Assembly: GCF_002843235.3 (NCBI RefSeq)
Contig: NZ_CP031123.2
Coordinates: forward strand, 2,046,001 to 2,110,000
From: Providencia huaxiensis
GTDB lineage: Bacteria > Pseudomonadota > Gammaproteobacteria > Enterobacterales > Enterobacteriaceae
DNA length: 64,000 nt
Direction: 5' to 3'
Shown here: positions 10,154 to 20,752 of the stretch, one piece after another
How positions within the stretch are numbered: the first letter of the stretch is position 1
Layout of the letters: every line of letters begins with the position of its first letter
The notes under the pieces: model-generated
Databases searched by the model: none
The model's input: the letters and a program-made list of their open reading frames with translations, nothing else
Told to the model about the DNA's origin: nothing
Position numbers and translations under genes: made by a program

Positions 10154-11488
10154 TTATGGTTTTTCGTTATTTCCAAATAAAGACTTTAGCCCAGCGGCTT
10201 TATTCTCAATTTCTATCCACTCTTGCTCTGGGTCTGAACCACTGACAATGCCAGCGCCTGAATATAATGAGACATGTGCACCCTCTATCTGTGCACAACG
10301 TAGAGAGACCGCGAATTCACTTTTATCTAAGCTAATAAACCCGCCTGTTCCGGCATACCAACCGCGAGAGAACGGTTCATTTTTTGCTAAAAATTGCCGT
10401 GCAACCTTTCGTGGCAAACCGCAGACCGCTGCTGTGGGTTGGAGACGCTGCAAACAATCGCTATCAGAAGGGCTAACTAATGTCGCAACAATTGAACGGT
10501 AAAGGTGTTGAATTTTTCTCAAGCGGATCACTTTTGCTGACGATACATCAACCCCCGTCACTGCGCCTTGTAATTGTTGGCAAATATCATCAACAACCAC
10601 TAAGTTTTCATGTTGGTTCTTTTTATCTTCCATCAACCATTTAGCGTACTCCGCTGCGACCACGTCATCAGGGTCATTAGCGACGGTTCCCGCTAAGGCC
10701 TCTGAGTTCAGTTGTTCGTCTTGACGTAAGTATAAACGTTCGGGTGTTGACGAAATAAAACCTGAATGCGCGCTAAAGGCCATCATAAAATGGTAACAAT
10801 GGTGATTCACCTGCTGACTTTGTGCTAAAAACTCAGCAACCGCAATTGGCTTAGACAGAGTCAGTTTTGTTTCCCTTGCCATAACCACTTTTTCCATTTT
10901 TCCTGACTTCATGTCATCAATAGCGCAATTTAATAAACGGCACCATTCATCATGCGTAGGAATATGTTCCTGTGCAGTAATATCGGCGTCAAGAGTCAAT
11001 GTCACTTGAGAAGCGGATTTTAATTGCTGTAAAAAATGGATAGCATTTAACCTATCTTCTTCACCTTCTATATTGACACTAACGCTAATCGTCGAACGTA
11101 ACCGATGAATTTCAATGCGAGGCAAAAAACAAAAAGTTGCTTGGCGTTTTATCTCTTCAGGGATGCCATCTCCAACTGCATTCCAACCATTAAGCCCCCA
11201 TAGACGCATCTCTGGCATATCAGGATATTGTGATAAAAAAGCTTGTGCTGTATCTATCGAATCAAAGGACTTCACCATCCCAAGAGCACTGCATTCTTCG
11301 GCTCCTGTCCGTTGATACCAATAAAATTGTGGGTAGCTTTCTTGCACCGACAGCCATGCAAGACCAGGGAAAGCGGTTTGCGCATCTAACTGCCAGACAA
11401 AACGAGTATACGCTTTGGTTTTTAGTGTCAATGTAGACAAATGGTCCAAAATTTCAGTTATCAGTTGATCAATTTTTTTATAGTTCAC
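10154..11488 (-). CDS. menF: Isochorismate synthase MenF
   Basis: Converts chorismate to isochorismate for menaquinone. The 444-residue protein has the chorismate-binding domain in its C-terminal half: MARETKL, EALAGTVANDPDD, TAAVCGLPRK, GWYAGTGGF and SGAGIVSGSDPEQEW. EntC-type isochorismate synthases are the paralogues, but the position upstream of menD makes MenF secure. It heads the cluster; the region upstream is the AT-rich leader of the toxin cassette. Confidence 0.94.
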   Translation of the reverse strand: MNYKKIDQLITEILDHLSTLTLKTKAYTRFVWQLDAQTAFPGLAWLSVQESYPQFYWYQRTGAEECSALGMVKSFDSIDTAQAFLSQYPDMPEMRLWGLNGWNAVGDGIPEEIKRQATFCFLPRIEIHRLRSTISVSVNIEGEEDRLNAIHFLQQLKSASQVTLTLDADITAQEHIPTHDEWCRLLNCAIDDMKSGKMEKVVMARETKLTLSKPIAVAEFLAQSQQVNHHCYHFMMAFSAHSGFISSTPERLYLRQDEQLNSEALAGTVANDPDDVVAAEYAKWLMEDKKNQHENLVVVDDICQQLQGAVTGVDVSSAKVIRLRKIQHLYRSIVATLVSPSDSDCLQRLQPTAAVCGLPRKVARQFLAKNEPFSRGWYAGTGGFISLDKSEFAVSLRCAQIEGAHVSLYSGAGIVSGSDPEQEWIEIENKAAGLKSLFGNNEKP

Positions 11489-12223
11489 TTTAGATTCCCA
11501 CTGCTACATCACACAAATTTACTACGCGTTATTATATAGCGCAAAACCATTTTTTAATACATTGATGACTAACAGTAAATGCTATATCACCCGTTCAGTA
11601 CTAAAAGCAGATTATCTGCAATAAACAGGTTACTTTCAGTACATCACTATAATTATCGCTTATGACACAAATAACGATAACCAAGAGAAATCACCTCAAG
11701 ACAAACCTGCTTACATGAATAGAGGCTTCAGGTTGTTGATAGTATAGCTTATTATATATATTAGATGTCATTCTATTCATTTAATTAATGGAAAATGTGA
11801 TTTTATCCCCCTTTCTTCTTTCCTCTCTCTCGAAATTGCTTCATTTTCATCCAATAAAAATTCCATTTTGAAACATAATTATATTTAAGCTGCAAACCCA
11901 TATTCCATTACATATTTATTTAGCCTCAAAAAGTAAAATTACCGTAAATTTTAATTATCATCATATTGTTATGGATTATTTAATTTAGTACCGCTATAGA
12001 TTATATCTAAATACATATAACGCTAAATAATATTTTCAACATATATTAGCTTGTTCAAAATGCTATTTTTTAGCTCTGCTTTTCATTTTTTAGTATAAAA
12101 CTTTCAGCCAATTTCTAGTAGGTTAACAAATATGAGATTTATATTTTCATTTACAATAAATAGGTAGCTTAACCATACAATAGTGCTAATACAAATTAGT
12201 GTTCAATCCTTAACTTAATCAAC
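11489..12223. other. 735-bp AT-rich gap between menF and the toxin cassette
   Basis: Divergent region holding the menF promoter at its left and the promoter of the toxin-like genes at its right. It is very rich in A and T, like the two genes to its right. There is an imperfect inverted repeat TTATCG/CGATAA around 11655-11680. I found no coding frame worth calling and no clear -35/-10 pair or regulator site. Confidence 0.5.
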
Positions 12224-13444
12224 ATGGATTTTAAAATGAATACAAAAGAAAATTACGACAGAATTATTGAAAAAGAGCATATAGGCCATACAACCTTAGC
12301 TTTATTAACTAATCAAGATGCTCTTTCAACCCGCGAAGTCGGTATTTTTACATTAGACGATTTAATTAGCATACATCGCCATGTTTACTTCTCTCTTTCT
12401 TTGCCTTGGAAAAAAGATGATATTCTAAAATGGTTTGGTATTACATCATCAACCACTTTACCAATAGATACAGACGAATTAATTAATACTATTATCAATA
12501 TTCGTGACCATGCCAATACCTGGGATAATGTCGAGCAACATGTTAAAGAACAGTCTGTCAACCTATCTCTGGCTAGTCGAAACATTATACAGACAGGTAG
12601 GCAAATTATTGAATATATTAACCATATGCCTATATTAAAAAGAGTCTCAGACAGTTTGAATGATATTGATGAAAGTGAGCTAGATGAAATATTTTATCAA
12701 AGTGATGACCAACAAATAGCGACTGAACTAACTAATATATTGCAATTAATTAAAGATGACATTAAGGACCAATCGCTTAAGACAAGTAATATTAAGAATA
12801 TCATTTCAGATTTTAGAGTACATATTACAGGAGGGTATCTATCTAATTATCAACACGTTGAATCTTTATTGTTTAACATTAAAGGATTATATAAGCAACT
12901 TGAGCCTACTAATAGTGAAAATATAGATGCCCATTTACAAGAATCACTTAAAATGAAAAAACAGGAGCTAAAGCAACTCGACCTAGAGTATTCACACTTT
13001 GTGAAACTAAGTTTCACAGGCTTAGCGGGTGGTGTCATCGGTCTCATTATTACGGGCAGTATTTTTGGCTCAAAAGCTGAAAAAATTCGAGCAAGAAAGA
13101 ATGAGACATTAGCAGAAATAAAATTAATTAACGACCAAATTAACAGAGAAGAAATCATCAAAAAAGTTATCTTTGATATTCAAATCAACCTCCATAAAAT
13201 CGATGGTTTATTTAAAGATGCACGGCTAGCCGTTGACCATTTAGATTATATGTGGCTTGTCCTCTTAACCGAAATAACCCAATCAATCGAGATTTTTAAA
13301 CATATCAACAATGCTGATAAACTTATTAAATTCATTACTTATTTCAAACGAATTATTACATCTTGGTATACCATTCAAGAATATTCTACACATTTAATAA
13401 CGTTATTTGACCAAATTCAACCAAATAACACTCCCCCTCAATAA
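12224..13444 (+). CDS. xaxA: Putative XaxA/YaxA-like subunit of a binary alpha-pore-forming toxin
   Basis: A 406-residue, largely helical protein with no signal peptide. It resembles alpha-xenorhabdolysin subunit A (XaxA of Xenorhabdus, YaxA of Yersinia), the ClyA-type component that binds and activates the pore-forming B subunit. Support: length near 400, long amphipathic helices, and one glycine-rich hydrophobic segment at residues 264-281 (GLAGGVIGLIITGSIFG) followed by a basic SKAEKIRARK, placed as in XaxA. The B-like gene follows after 11 bases. ATG at 12236 is an alternative start; neither has a strong ribosome binding site. DNA is far more AT-rich than in the flanking men and nuo genes, suggesting transfer. 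The family call is from pattern recall, not a search. Confidence 0.72.
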   Translation: MDFKMNTKENYDRIIEKEHIGHTTLALLTNQDALSTREVGIFTLDDLISIHRHVYFSLSLPWKKDDILKWFGITSSTTLPIDTDELINTIINIRDHANTWDNVEQHVKEQSVNLSLASRNIIQTGRQIIEYINHMPILKRVSDSLNDIDESELDEIFYQSDDQQIATELTNILQLIKDDIKDQSLKTSNIKNIISDFRVHITGGYLSNYQHVESLLFNIKGLYKQLEPTNSENIDAHLQESLKMKKQELKQLDLEYSHFVKLSFTGLAGGVIGLIITGSIFGSKAEKIRARKNETLAEIKLINDQINREEIIKKVIFDIQINLHKIDGLFKDARLAVDHLDYMWLVLLTEITQSIEIFKHINNADKLIKFITYFKRIITSWYTIQEYSTHLITLFDQIQPNNTPPQ

Positions 13445-13455
13445 AAGGTACTCAT

Positions 13456-14439
13456 ATGCAAGATAAGCTTGATTTACCGATATTGCCCTCCATTGATATT
13501 TATCAGTTAAGGCATATGTCAAATGAAATCTCCGCATTCAATAAAAATATAATACATTATGACTTTATCATACACGGAAAAATACAAAAAATTGCAAGTA
13601 AGAGTTTCAATATAAATGAAACAATCAGAAACTCGATACCGAAGCTAAAAATAAAATTAAATTACATTCTAAAAAGTGAATTAAATAGTGAAAACACAAA
13701 TACACCTGACGGAATTTTAGTCACGAGTTTTATTGAGGATTTAATCGATTTTAAATTAGAGCTAGAAAGAATAATTACTAAATTCAGTTATACCACAGAC
13801 TCTCTGTCTCTCATTCACGTGGAAGAAAGCAATCAACATAAACTACAGCAATACGCAGAGCAAAAAGAGCTCCTAGTCACATCCAAAAATAGCAAAATGC
13901 TAAAAATAAATGAAATCAATCAGCAACACTCCGTTATTACCGCAGCAGAAGATATCATCTTAAAATCTAAAATCACTGATTTCTTAAAGAAACATTTGTT
14001 AAATGATGAGTTAATTGACTCAATTGATATGCCAACAAATAAAAAACAAATATTAAAATCAGCCATTGCCTTTATTAAAAATTTATTATCAGTCATTGAT
14101 GATGGTTTAGAGTTTGCGCAGCTTGTCGAGGTCAGATTAGATTTAGGAAACCAAATTTTAGAATTAAAAGAAGAGGTTAATCACATTGATAAAACAATAT
14201 TTAAACTAGCTCAACTCATGTTATTAGCTGACCAAATAACAATCATAGACTCACATAAGCTGTCAATTATTACTCAGATAGGTTTAATTAAAGATTACTG
14301 GTCGGAATGGTGTCATTTCATTAATGAAAAATCGTCTGAAAAAACATTGAATATTCAAGAGATCAATATGGCAAGCCAGGTACTCATGTCATTCCTAGAC
14401 GACATGGAGTATCAATATCAACGCCAGTTACCTGACTAA
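13456..14439 (+). CDS. xaxB: Putative XaxB/YaxB-like subunit of a binary alpha-pore-forming toxin
   Basis: A 327-residue helical protein without signal peptide, encoded directly after the A-like gene with its own ribosome binding sequence (AAAAGG). In XaxAB the B subunit forms the transmembrane pore by swinging out an amphipathic helix; here the best candidate is residues 199-214 (ILKSAIAFIKNLLSVI), between two long helical stretches. Pairing, order, sizes and all-helical character fit XaxB/YaxB; sequence resemblance alone is weaker than for the A subunit. No secretion or immunity gene is next to the pair. It could alternatively be a divergent ClyA-like toxin set. Confidence 0.68.
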   Translation: MQDKLDLPILPSIDIYQLRHMSNEISAFNKNIIHYDFIIHGKIQKIASKSFNINETIRNSIPKLKIKLNYILKSELNSENTNTPDGILVTSFIEDLIDFKLELERIITKFSYTTDSLSLIHVEESNQHKLQQYAEQKELLVTSKNSKMLKINEINQQHSVITAAEDIILKSKITDFLKKHLLNDELIDSIDMPTNKKQILKSAIAFIKNLLSVIDDGLEFAQLVEVRLDLGNQILELKEEVNHIDKTIFKLAQLMLLADQITIIDSHKLSIITQIGLIKDYWSEWCHFINEKSSEKTLNIQEINMASQVLMSFLDDMEYQYQRQLPD

Positions 14440-14470
14440 AAAAAACCGGCTACTCTGAAGTAACCGGTTT
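14438..14470 (-). terminator. nuo operon terminator, probably bidirectional
   Basis: A 12-bp stem with one mismatch: 14443-14454 (AAACCGG, C, TACT) pairs with 14459-14470 across a CTGA loop. Read on the minus strand it is followed by a run of T (complement of the A run 14438-14445), a good intrinsic terminator for nuoN. On the plus strand it directly follows the xaxB-like stop but has only a short T tail. Confidence 0.8.
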
Positions 14471-14496
14471 ATCAACAATAGGAAATTTTCTGCCTA

Positions 14497-15957
14497 CTAA
14501 TTAAGCACAGCAAGCGCTGTTGATGTCATATCAATAAGGGGTTGTGGCCATACCCCAAAGACGATAACTGCAATGGCGCATATAACAGCAACAACCGTTC
14601 CTAACGTTGCTTTTTCAGGGCCTGTATAACGTTCTGCATGTTCCGCATCACGACTATATAGGCTAGCCATAAAGCGCAGGTAGTAATATAAACCAATTGC
14701 ACTACCGACAACGACAGCACCTGTTAACCACCATAACTCTGCGTTCACCGCGGATGCAATCACATAGAATTTACCAATAAATCCTAATGTAATTGGAATA
14801 CCCGCCAGTGACAGCATCATCACCGTCATTACCGTTGCGAGAACAGGTTTATGCCAGAACAGACCACGGAATGCACTGAAATCATCTTGGTCATCACCAC
14901 GGTAAGGGCTTGAAACGATACTCACAACACCAAATGCCCCTAGGCTTGCAAACAAGTAACCCACTAAGTAGATTGCGATAGTGACTTGTGAAGCGACTGG
15001 ATCGATACGAAGCGCAACCAGAGCAACCAATAAATATCCCATATGCGAGATGGATGAGTAACCCAGCAAGCGTTTTGCACTTTTTTGCGTGATAGCCAGT
15101 AAGTTACCAAACAGAATAGAGGCTATCGCAATTACTGAAATGACAATCGACAATGTATTGCTATTGGTGATTGGTGCTTCCAGAAAGATACGCACTAATA
15201 CGGCAAAGATAGCGATTTTACTGCCCGTTGCTAAGAAGGCTGACACTGGCGCAGGAGCGCCTTGGTAAACGTCTGGTGTCCACAGTTGGAATGGAAACAG
15301 AGACAGTTTAAAACCAAATCCTACAATGAGCATACCGAAGCCAATCATCACCAATGGTGCGTGGATCTGGCTATCAGAAAGGCTTTGACCAACCGCAGCA
15401 AAGCTTAAGCTACCCGATTCTGCATACAGTAATGCAATTCCGAATAACAGGAATGAAGACGCTGCTGCAGATAACAGCATGTACTTGATCCCAGCTTCTA
15501 ATGTGCGACTGCGCTCAAAGGTATAGGCAACTAAGCCAAACAATGGCAATGAAATCAGCTCAATACCGATAAACATTGACGCCATATGATTTGACATAGA
15601 TAACAGCACCCCACCCGCCACTGCGATAGCAACGAGTAAGTGGAACTCATCTCTATTATCACCAAAACCTTCTAACCAGTGATAAGCAAAGATAGTCGTT
15701 CCGATACCTGCAATCAGGACTAATGCACTATAGAACAGCGCAAAGCCATCAACACGGATAAGCGAAGTCACATCCATTAGGTAGCCGTCGGCTACCCAAA
15801 TGAGTGAAAGCAACGCAATAATAAAGCCAGATACTGTCAGCGCGGCACTGGTAAGGTGATCGCGTCGCCACGCAATGGACAGCATCACAACCACCGCCGT
15901 CAACCCGACGATCATCAGTGGCAGTATTGCGATCAGTTCTTGAGGAGTTATTGTCAT
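14497..15957 (-). CDS. nuoN: NADH-quinone oxidoreductase subunit N
   Basis: Membrane-arm subunit of complex I, one of three antiporter-like proton-pumping subunits. It has 486 residues and about 14 membrane helices. The family motif region [29 protein letters not shown] and the lysine-rich helix [15 protein letters not shown] are present. It is the last gene of the operon and starts 6 bases after nuoM ends. Confidence 0.97.
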   Translation of the reverse strand: MTITPQELIAILPLMIVGLTAVVVMLSIAWRRDHLTSAALTVSGFIIALLSLIWVADGYLMDVTSLIRVDGFALFYSALVLIAGIGTTIFAYHWLEGFGDNRDEFHLLVAIAVAGGVLLSMSNHMASMFIGIELISLPLFGLVAYTFERSRTLEAGIKYMLLSAAASSFLLFGIALLYAESGSLSFAAVGQSLSDSQIHAPLVMIGFGMLIVGFGFKLSLFPFQLWTPDVYQGAPAPVSAFLATGSKIAIFAVLVRIFLEAPITNSNTLSIVISVIAIASILFGNLLAITQKSAKRLLGYSSISHMGYLLVALVALRIDPVASQVTIAIYLVGYLFASLGAFGVVSIVSSPYRGDDQDDFSAFRGLFWHKPVLATVMTVMMLSLAGIPITLGFIGKFYVIASAVNAELWWLTGAVVVGSAIGLYYYLRFMASLYSRDAEHAERYTGPEKATLGTVVAVICAIAVIVFGVWPQPLIDMTSTALAVLN

Positions 15958-15963
15958 GGCGAA

Positions 15964-17484
15964 TTACAGCCCTAATGTTGTAAGTGAAGCAGAATACAGG
16001 TTATGCAATGTTTCCATCGAACCAATTGATGTATCTAAAATTGGTTGCGGATAGAAGCCAATGATAACCAGTAAAGCAGCCAGAGCCAGCAGCACACCAA
16101 ACTCACGCGCCGTTAACCCTTTCATTTCTTTTTCTGATTTTGGTGTGCCGTAGTAAGTCTGTTGCATCATCCACAGTGAGTAGATAGACGCAAACACCAC
16201 ACCAAAAACCATAATGCAAGTCACTAACGTGAATTGGCTGAAGCTGCCAAACAGGATCATAAACTCACCAATGAAGTTACCTGTACCTGGCATTCCTAGC
16301 GTTGCCGCAGCAAAGAACAGGGACATTCCTGGTAACCATTTAATGCGTTTCCACAATCCACCCATCATGCGCATATCACGAGTTTGCGTACGTTCATACA
16401 GTTGGCCACTAATGATAATCAGTGCCGCACCAGATAAACCGTTGGTGATCATTTGGATCACCGCACCTTGGTAAGCCAAGGTTGAACCCGCGTAAATAGC
16501 GACTGTCACAAACCCCATGTGGGATAAGCTACTGTACGCTGCTAGACGTTTGATATCCGTTTGTTTGAATGCCAACCATGCACCATAGAAGATACTGATC
16601 ACACCCAGCGTCATCGCCACTGGCGTGAACTGGATAGAGGCTTCTGGGAATAGAGGCAAAGTAAAGCGTAACAGACCGTATGCTGCGGTTTTTAACATGA
16701 TACCGGAGATATCTACAGAACCCGCTGTTGGCGATTGTTCTTGAGTATCTGCCATCCAACCATGGAATGGAACCAGAGGCATTTTAACGGCAAAGGCGAT
16801 AAAGAAGCCTAACATCAACATAAACGCAACGTTGCTAGAGAGCTCTGCTCCCAGCAGTTGGTTATAGTCGAATGTTAATACACCTGAAGTATTGAAGTTT
16901 GCTAGTGCCAATCCAATGATGGAGACCAGCATGATCAAACCACTCGCTTGCGTATAAATGAAGAACTTAGTCGCAGCTTTGATATGTTGTCTGTTTTCTG
17001 ACCCTTTGTGTCCCCAATTGGCAATCAGGAAGTACATTGGGATCAGCATCATCTCCCAGAAGAAGAAGAATAAGAACAGGTCAACCGCGGTAAAAATCCC
17101 CATCACCCCTGTGATAATCCACAGCAGGTTAAAGTGGTACGCACCTTGGTTCTTTTGGTTTTCACTCCAAGAGCTCAGAATCGAAAAAGCCCCCATGATA
17201 GCCGTTAATACAACCATCAGCAGTGATAAACCGTCAATTGCTAAATGAAAGTCAATTCCCAGTGACGGGATCCACGGCATAAAGAAAACAGATTGCCACT
17301 GTGGAATACCTTGTGGATTAACAAGCGAGTAGTTCCCTTGTAACCACAATTGCACGGAAAGTATCAATGTTATTCCCATCGTCGCCAGTGCAATCCAACG
17401 CGGTGCGCGATGACTGAACCGGTCAGCCTGCCAGCTTAGCAGGCCTCCGATGAAGGGAATGAGTATTAGCCAGGGTAATAGCAT
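15964..17484 (-). CDS. nuoM: NADH-quinone oxidoreductase subunit M
   Basis: Antiporter-like membrane-arm subunit of complex I with 506 residues and about 14 membrane helices. Typical motifs are FFFFWEMMLIPMY, VKMPLVPFHGWMADTQEQ (conserved lysine for proton translocation) and IKRLAAYSSLSHMGF. The spacing of 19 bases to nuoL and 6 bases to nuoN supports co-transcription. Confidence 0.97.
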   Translation of the reverse strand: MLLPWLILIPFIGGLLSWQADRFSHRAPRWIALATMGITLILSVQLWLQGNYSLVNPQGIPQWQSVFFMPWIPSLGIDFHLAIDGLSLLMVVLTAIMGAFSILSSWSENQKNQGAYHFNLLWIITGVMGIFTAVDLFLFFFFWEMMLIPMYFLIANWGHKGSENRQHIKAATKFFIYTQASGLIMLVSIIGLALANFNTSGVLTFDYNQLLGAELSSNVAFMLMLGFFIAFAVKMPLVPFHGWMADTQEQSPTAGSVDISGIMLKTAAYGLLRFTLPLFPEASIQFTPVAMTLGVISIFYGAWLAFKQTDIKRLAAYSSLSHMGFVTVAIYAGSTLAYQGAVIQMITNGLSGAALIIISGQLYERTQTRDMRMMGGLWKRIKWLPGMSLFFAAATLGMPGTGNFIGEFMILFGSFSQFTLVTCIMVFGVVFASIYSLWMMQQTYYGTPKSEKEMKGLTAREFGVLLALAALLVIIGFYPQPILDTSIGSMETLHNLYSASLTTLGL

Positions 17485-17503
17485 GGCGCAATGTGTCCCT
17501 TAA

Positions 17504-19345
17504 TTAAACCAAAAGCAGCAGAGCAAGAATCAGCACTGCACCCAGCCCCAACGAGGCAACATACCAACGGATTTGGCCGTTTTCACTCACTGCAAGCCCT
17601 TTATTTGCCCAACGTGAAAGATGTGCAGGGATATTCATCAGAGAGTTAATCGGATCGCTTTCCAGTAGCCATGCAATACCTTTAAACGGTTTTACAAAGA
17701 CTACGTCATACAGCCAATCGAAGCCCCACGCTTGGTACCACCATGCGCTGAAGAAACGACCCACTGCAGTTTTTGCGATAGCATCGACTATTGAACGTCT
17801 AAACAGGTAGAGGAATACCGCAATTAATAGACCTGCGATAGCAAACCCGCCAGAAATCGCTTCGAGTAAGACTTTACCGTCTTCACTGCCAGCAGCTTCT
17901 GCAGGGAATACCCCTTCGAGTGGTTGGTGGATTAATGCACCAACAAACGTTGCAAGGATAGCCAAAATACCCAGTGGTAATGTGTGAGTGATGCCTTTAA
18001 CCTTATGCGCTTTGATTTTTGCTTCACCGTGGAACACGATGAAAATCATACGGAAGGTATAAATTGCGGTCATTAATGCACCGAGGATACCGGCCCACAA
18101 CAATACAGTTTGTCCATCAAGCTGCGCACCCCACAAAATGGCATCTTTACTGTAGAAACCAGCAGTAAACAGTGGCAATGCTGCCAGTGCGCTTCCGCCA
18201 ATCAACATCACAGCGTAGATAAATGGAATTTGCTTACGCAACCCACCCATTTTGAAGATGTTTTGCTCGTGGTGGCATGCCAAGATGACCGAACCTGCTG
18301 ACAGGAATAACAGCGCTTTAAAGAAAGCATGCGTCATCAGGTGGAAAATCGCAGCATCCCAAGCTTGCACACCCAGTGCCAAGAACATATAACCGATTTG
18401 GCTCATGGTGGAGTATGCAAGTACACGTTTGATATCCGTTTGAACCAGTGCAGCAAACCCAGCCAGTACCAATGTCACCGCGCCCACAACGCCAACTAAA
18501 TGTAAAACTTCTGGCGCTAATAAGAACAGAACGTGGGTACGAGCCACTAAGTACACACCGGCCGTTACCATGGTTGCGGCGTGGATCAATGCTGAAACTG
18601 GCGTAGGACCCGCCATCGCATCTGCCAACCACGTTTGCAATGGTAATTGTGCTGATTTACCGACTGCGCCACCTAATAACATCAAGGTTGCCCAATTGAT
18701 CGCACTTGAACCTTCAGCAAATTTCTGAGGTGCTAACACCGCCATTTCGCTGAAATTCAATGTACCGAGCTCATTCCACAGGATAAACATACCAATGGCG
18801 AGGAACACGTCACCGATACGCGTGACAAAGAACGCTTTCATGGCGGCTTTACCGTTTTCTGGATTGGTATAATAGAAACCAATCAACAGATAACTGCACA
18901 GCCCTACCCCTTCCCAGCCGAGATACATCAGCATCATGTTATCAGCGAGAACTAAAACCACCATGCTCGCGATAAACAGGTTAGTGTAAGCGAAGAAACG
19001 TGAGTAACCTTCCTCGCCACGCATATACCAAGAAGCGTATACGTGAATAAGGAAGCCCACACCCGTTACCACACCTAACATGGTCAGAGATAAACCATCT
19101 AACATTAGGGTGAATGGGATATTAAAGGTACCGACAGACATCCAAGTCCAAAGTGGCTGGATGAATACGCTACCTGCGTCTTGAGCTAAAAATTCATTGC
19201 CAGCATAGAATGCGACGATGGCCGCTAAGCCGACCGACCCCGCACCAATAATGGCCGAAACGTTTTCTGACCAGCGTCCACGGGAGAAGGCTAACAGTAC
19301 CGACCCCAGTAAAGGCAACAGAATGGTTAAATAGAGTAGGTTCAT
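17504..19345 (-). CDS. nuoL: NADH-quinone oxidoreductase subunit L
   Basis: Largest membrane-arm subunit (613 residues), at the distal end of complex I. It has the antiporter-like core ([67 protein letters not shown]) and the C-terminal part that in this family carries the long lateral helix lying along the membrane arm. Its start overlaps the end of nuoK by 4 bases. Confidence 0.97.
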   Translation of the reverse strand: MNLLYLTILLPLLGSVLLAFSRGRWSENVSAIIGAGSVGLAAIVAFYAGNEFLAQDAGSVFIQPLWTWMSVGTFNIPFTLMLDGLSLTMLGVVTGVGFLIHVYASWYMRGEEGYSRFFAYTNLFIASMVVLVLADNMMLMYLGWEGVGLCSYLLIGFYYTNPENGKAAMKAFFVTRIGDVFLAIGMFILWNELGTLNFSEMAVLAPQKFAEGSSAINWATLMLLGGAVGKSAQLPLQTWLADAMAGPTPVSALIHAATMVTAGVYLVARTHVLFLLAPEVLHLVGVVGAVTLVLAGFAALVQTDIKRVLAYSTMSQIGYMFLALGVQAWDAAIFHLMTHAFFKALLFLSAGSVILACHHEQNIFKMGGLRKQIPFIYAVMLIGGSALAALPLFTAGFYSKDAILWGAQLDGQTVLLWAGILGALMTAIYTFRMIFIVFHGEAKIKAHKVKGITHTLPLGILAILATFVGALIHQPLEGVFPAEAAGSEDGKVLLEAISGGFAIAGLLIAVFLYLFRRSIVDAIAKTAVGRFFSAWWYQAWGFDWLYDVVFVKPFKGIAWLLESDPINSLMNIPAHLSRWANKGLAVSENGQIRWYVASLGLGAVLILALLLLV

Positions 19346-19644
19346 CCGCGCATCTCACTGACTTTATCAATATTCAGGTTCTGACGATGACGATGGAGTT
19401 GCAGTAACAACGCCAATCCAATACTCGCCTCCGCTGCAGCCAGTGCGATTGCCAAGATATACATAATCTGGCCGTCTGGTTGCCCCCAAAAACTCCCTGC
19501 AACCACAAATGCCAGTGCAGTTGAGTTAATCATGATTTCCAGTCCGATCAACATGAAAAGCAAGTTGCGGCGGATAACAAGGCAGCTAAGCCCCATCACA
19601 AATAGAATTGCCGCTAAAATCAGACCATGCTCTAGAGGTATCAT
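19342..19644 (-). CDS. nuoK: NADH-quinone oxidoreductase subunit K
   Basis: Small 100-residue membrane subunit (MrpC-like) with three hydrophobic helices. The two buried glutamates expected for proton transfer are visible in [13 protein letters not shown] and [13 protein letters not shown]. Overlaps nuoJ and nuoL by 4 bases each, so the three genes are translationally linked. Confidence 0.97.
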   Translation of the reverse strand: MIPLEHGLILAAILFVMGLSCLVIRRNLLFMLIGLEIMINSTALAFVVAGSFWGQPDGQIMYILAIALAAAEASIGLALLLQLHRHRQNLNIDKVSEMRG

Positions 19645-20183
19645 TTTTGCTCCTCCACCTTCGCGATGCTCACAAGATCAGCACCGTTTTCTTTACGGTC
19701 ACGTCCAACGTGGAATGCGACGACTAAACCCGCTAGTAGTAGCAATGACGCCAATTCGACAGCCAGAACATACGGCCCGAACAAGCTAATACCCACTTCT
19801 TTCGCCCCAATGATGGTGCCCTCAATGCCATTTTGATATGACAACGAGGTGATGCCGTAAACTAAGATAGCCAATAAAACTGCGGATAACGCCGCAGGGC
19901 CAATCCAGTTTTTCGGTGTCAACCAAGCGCGCTCTTGTTCTTGAACAGAACGCCCCAAGTTGAGCATCATCACGACGAACACGAACAGGACCATAATGGC
20001 ACCTGCATACACGATGATTTCCAATGCCCCAGCAAAATACGCACCGAGGGAGAAAAACACCATTGACAGAGCCAGCAGAGAAACAACCAGATACAACAGT
20101 GCGTGCACTGGATTTGTATTCGTTATCACCCTTAAAGTTGCTAAAATGGCAACTAGACCGGCGATATAAAATGTAAATTCCAT
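19641..20183 (-). CDS. nuoJ: NADH-quinone oxidoreductase subunit J
   Basis: A 180-residue membrane subunit of complex I with about five helices, including the conserved [18 protein letters not shown] segment that carries the mobile pi-bulge helix. It lies between nuoI (12 bases away) and nuoK (4-base overlap). Confidence 0.96.
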   Translation of the reverse strand: MEFTFYIAGLVAILATLRVITNTNPVHALLYLVVSLLALSMVFFSLGAYFAGALEIIVYAGAIMVLFVFVVMMLNLGRSVQEQERAWLTPKNWIGPAALSAVLLAILVYGITSLSYQNGIEGTIIGAKEVGISLFGPYVLAVELASLLLLAGLVVAFHVGRDRKENGADLVSIAKVEEQK

Positions 20184-20195
20184 GAATATCGCTCC

Positions 20196-20738
20196 TTATG
20201 GCAACAGGTCTTTGACGTTGATAGGTTTCGCTTCGTTATCCGCTTCACCTTTGTCTTTACCTGCAATCGCCATACCCGATTTACGGTAAAAGTTATAATC
20301 AGGATATTTACCTGGGCCTGAAATTAACAGGTCATTTTTCTCGTAAACCAGATCCTGACGTCTCCAATCGGCCATTTCAAAATCAGGTGTTAATTGGATT
20401 GCCGTCGTTGGGCAAGCCTCTTCACACAGACCACAGAAAATACAGCGCGAAAAGTTAACGCGGAAAAATTCAGGGTACCAGCGGCCATCTTCGTGCTCGG
20501 CTTTTTGCAGTGAAATACACCCCACTGGGCAAGCAACCGCACACAAGTTACATGCAACGCAACGCTCTTCACCGTCAGGGTCGCGCGTTAGCACGATACG
20601 CCCACGGTAACGGGGTGGCAGATAAACCGGCTCTTCTGGATACATTTGCGTTTCGCGTTTATCGAACGCATGTAGGCCGACCATCCAAATACTACGTACT
20701 TGGGTGGCGAAACCGACCAATAACTCTTTCAATGTCAT
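20196..20738 (-). CDS. nuoI: NADH-quinone oxidoreductase subunit I
   Basis: Peripheral-arm subunit that holds iron-sulfur clusters N6a and N6b and passes electrons toward NuoB. Its 180 residues contain two complete 4Fe-4S motifs: C60, C63, C66, C70 ([12 protein letters not shown]) and C99, C102, C105, C109 ([12 protein letters not shown]). Length and spacing match E. coli NuoI. Confidence 0.97.
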   Translation of the reverse strand: MTLKELLVGFATQVRSIWMVGLHAFDKRETQMYPEEPVYLPPRYRGRIVLTRDPDGEERCVACNLCAVACPVGCISLQKAEHEDGRWYPEFFRVNFSRCIFCGLCEEACPTTAIQLTPDFEMADWRRQDLVYEKNDLLISGPGKYPDYNFYRKSGMAIAGKDKGEADNEAKPINVKDLLP

Positions 20739-20752
20739 GGTTCAATCACCCC

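Noticed and set aside
11640..11690. TTATCG/CGATAA inverted repeat as a Fur box
   Set aside because: It lacks the repeated GATAAT hexamers of a Fur site; match no better than expected in AT-rich DNA.
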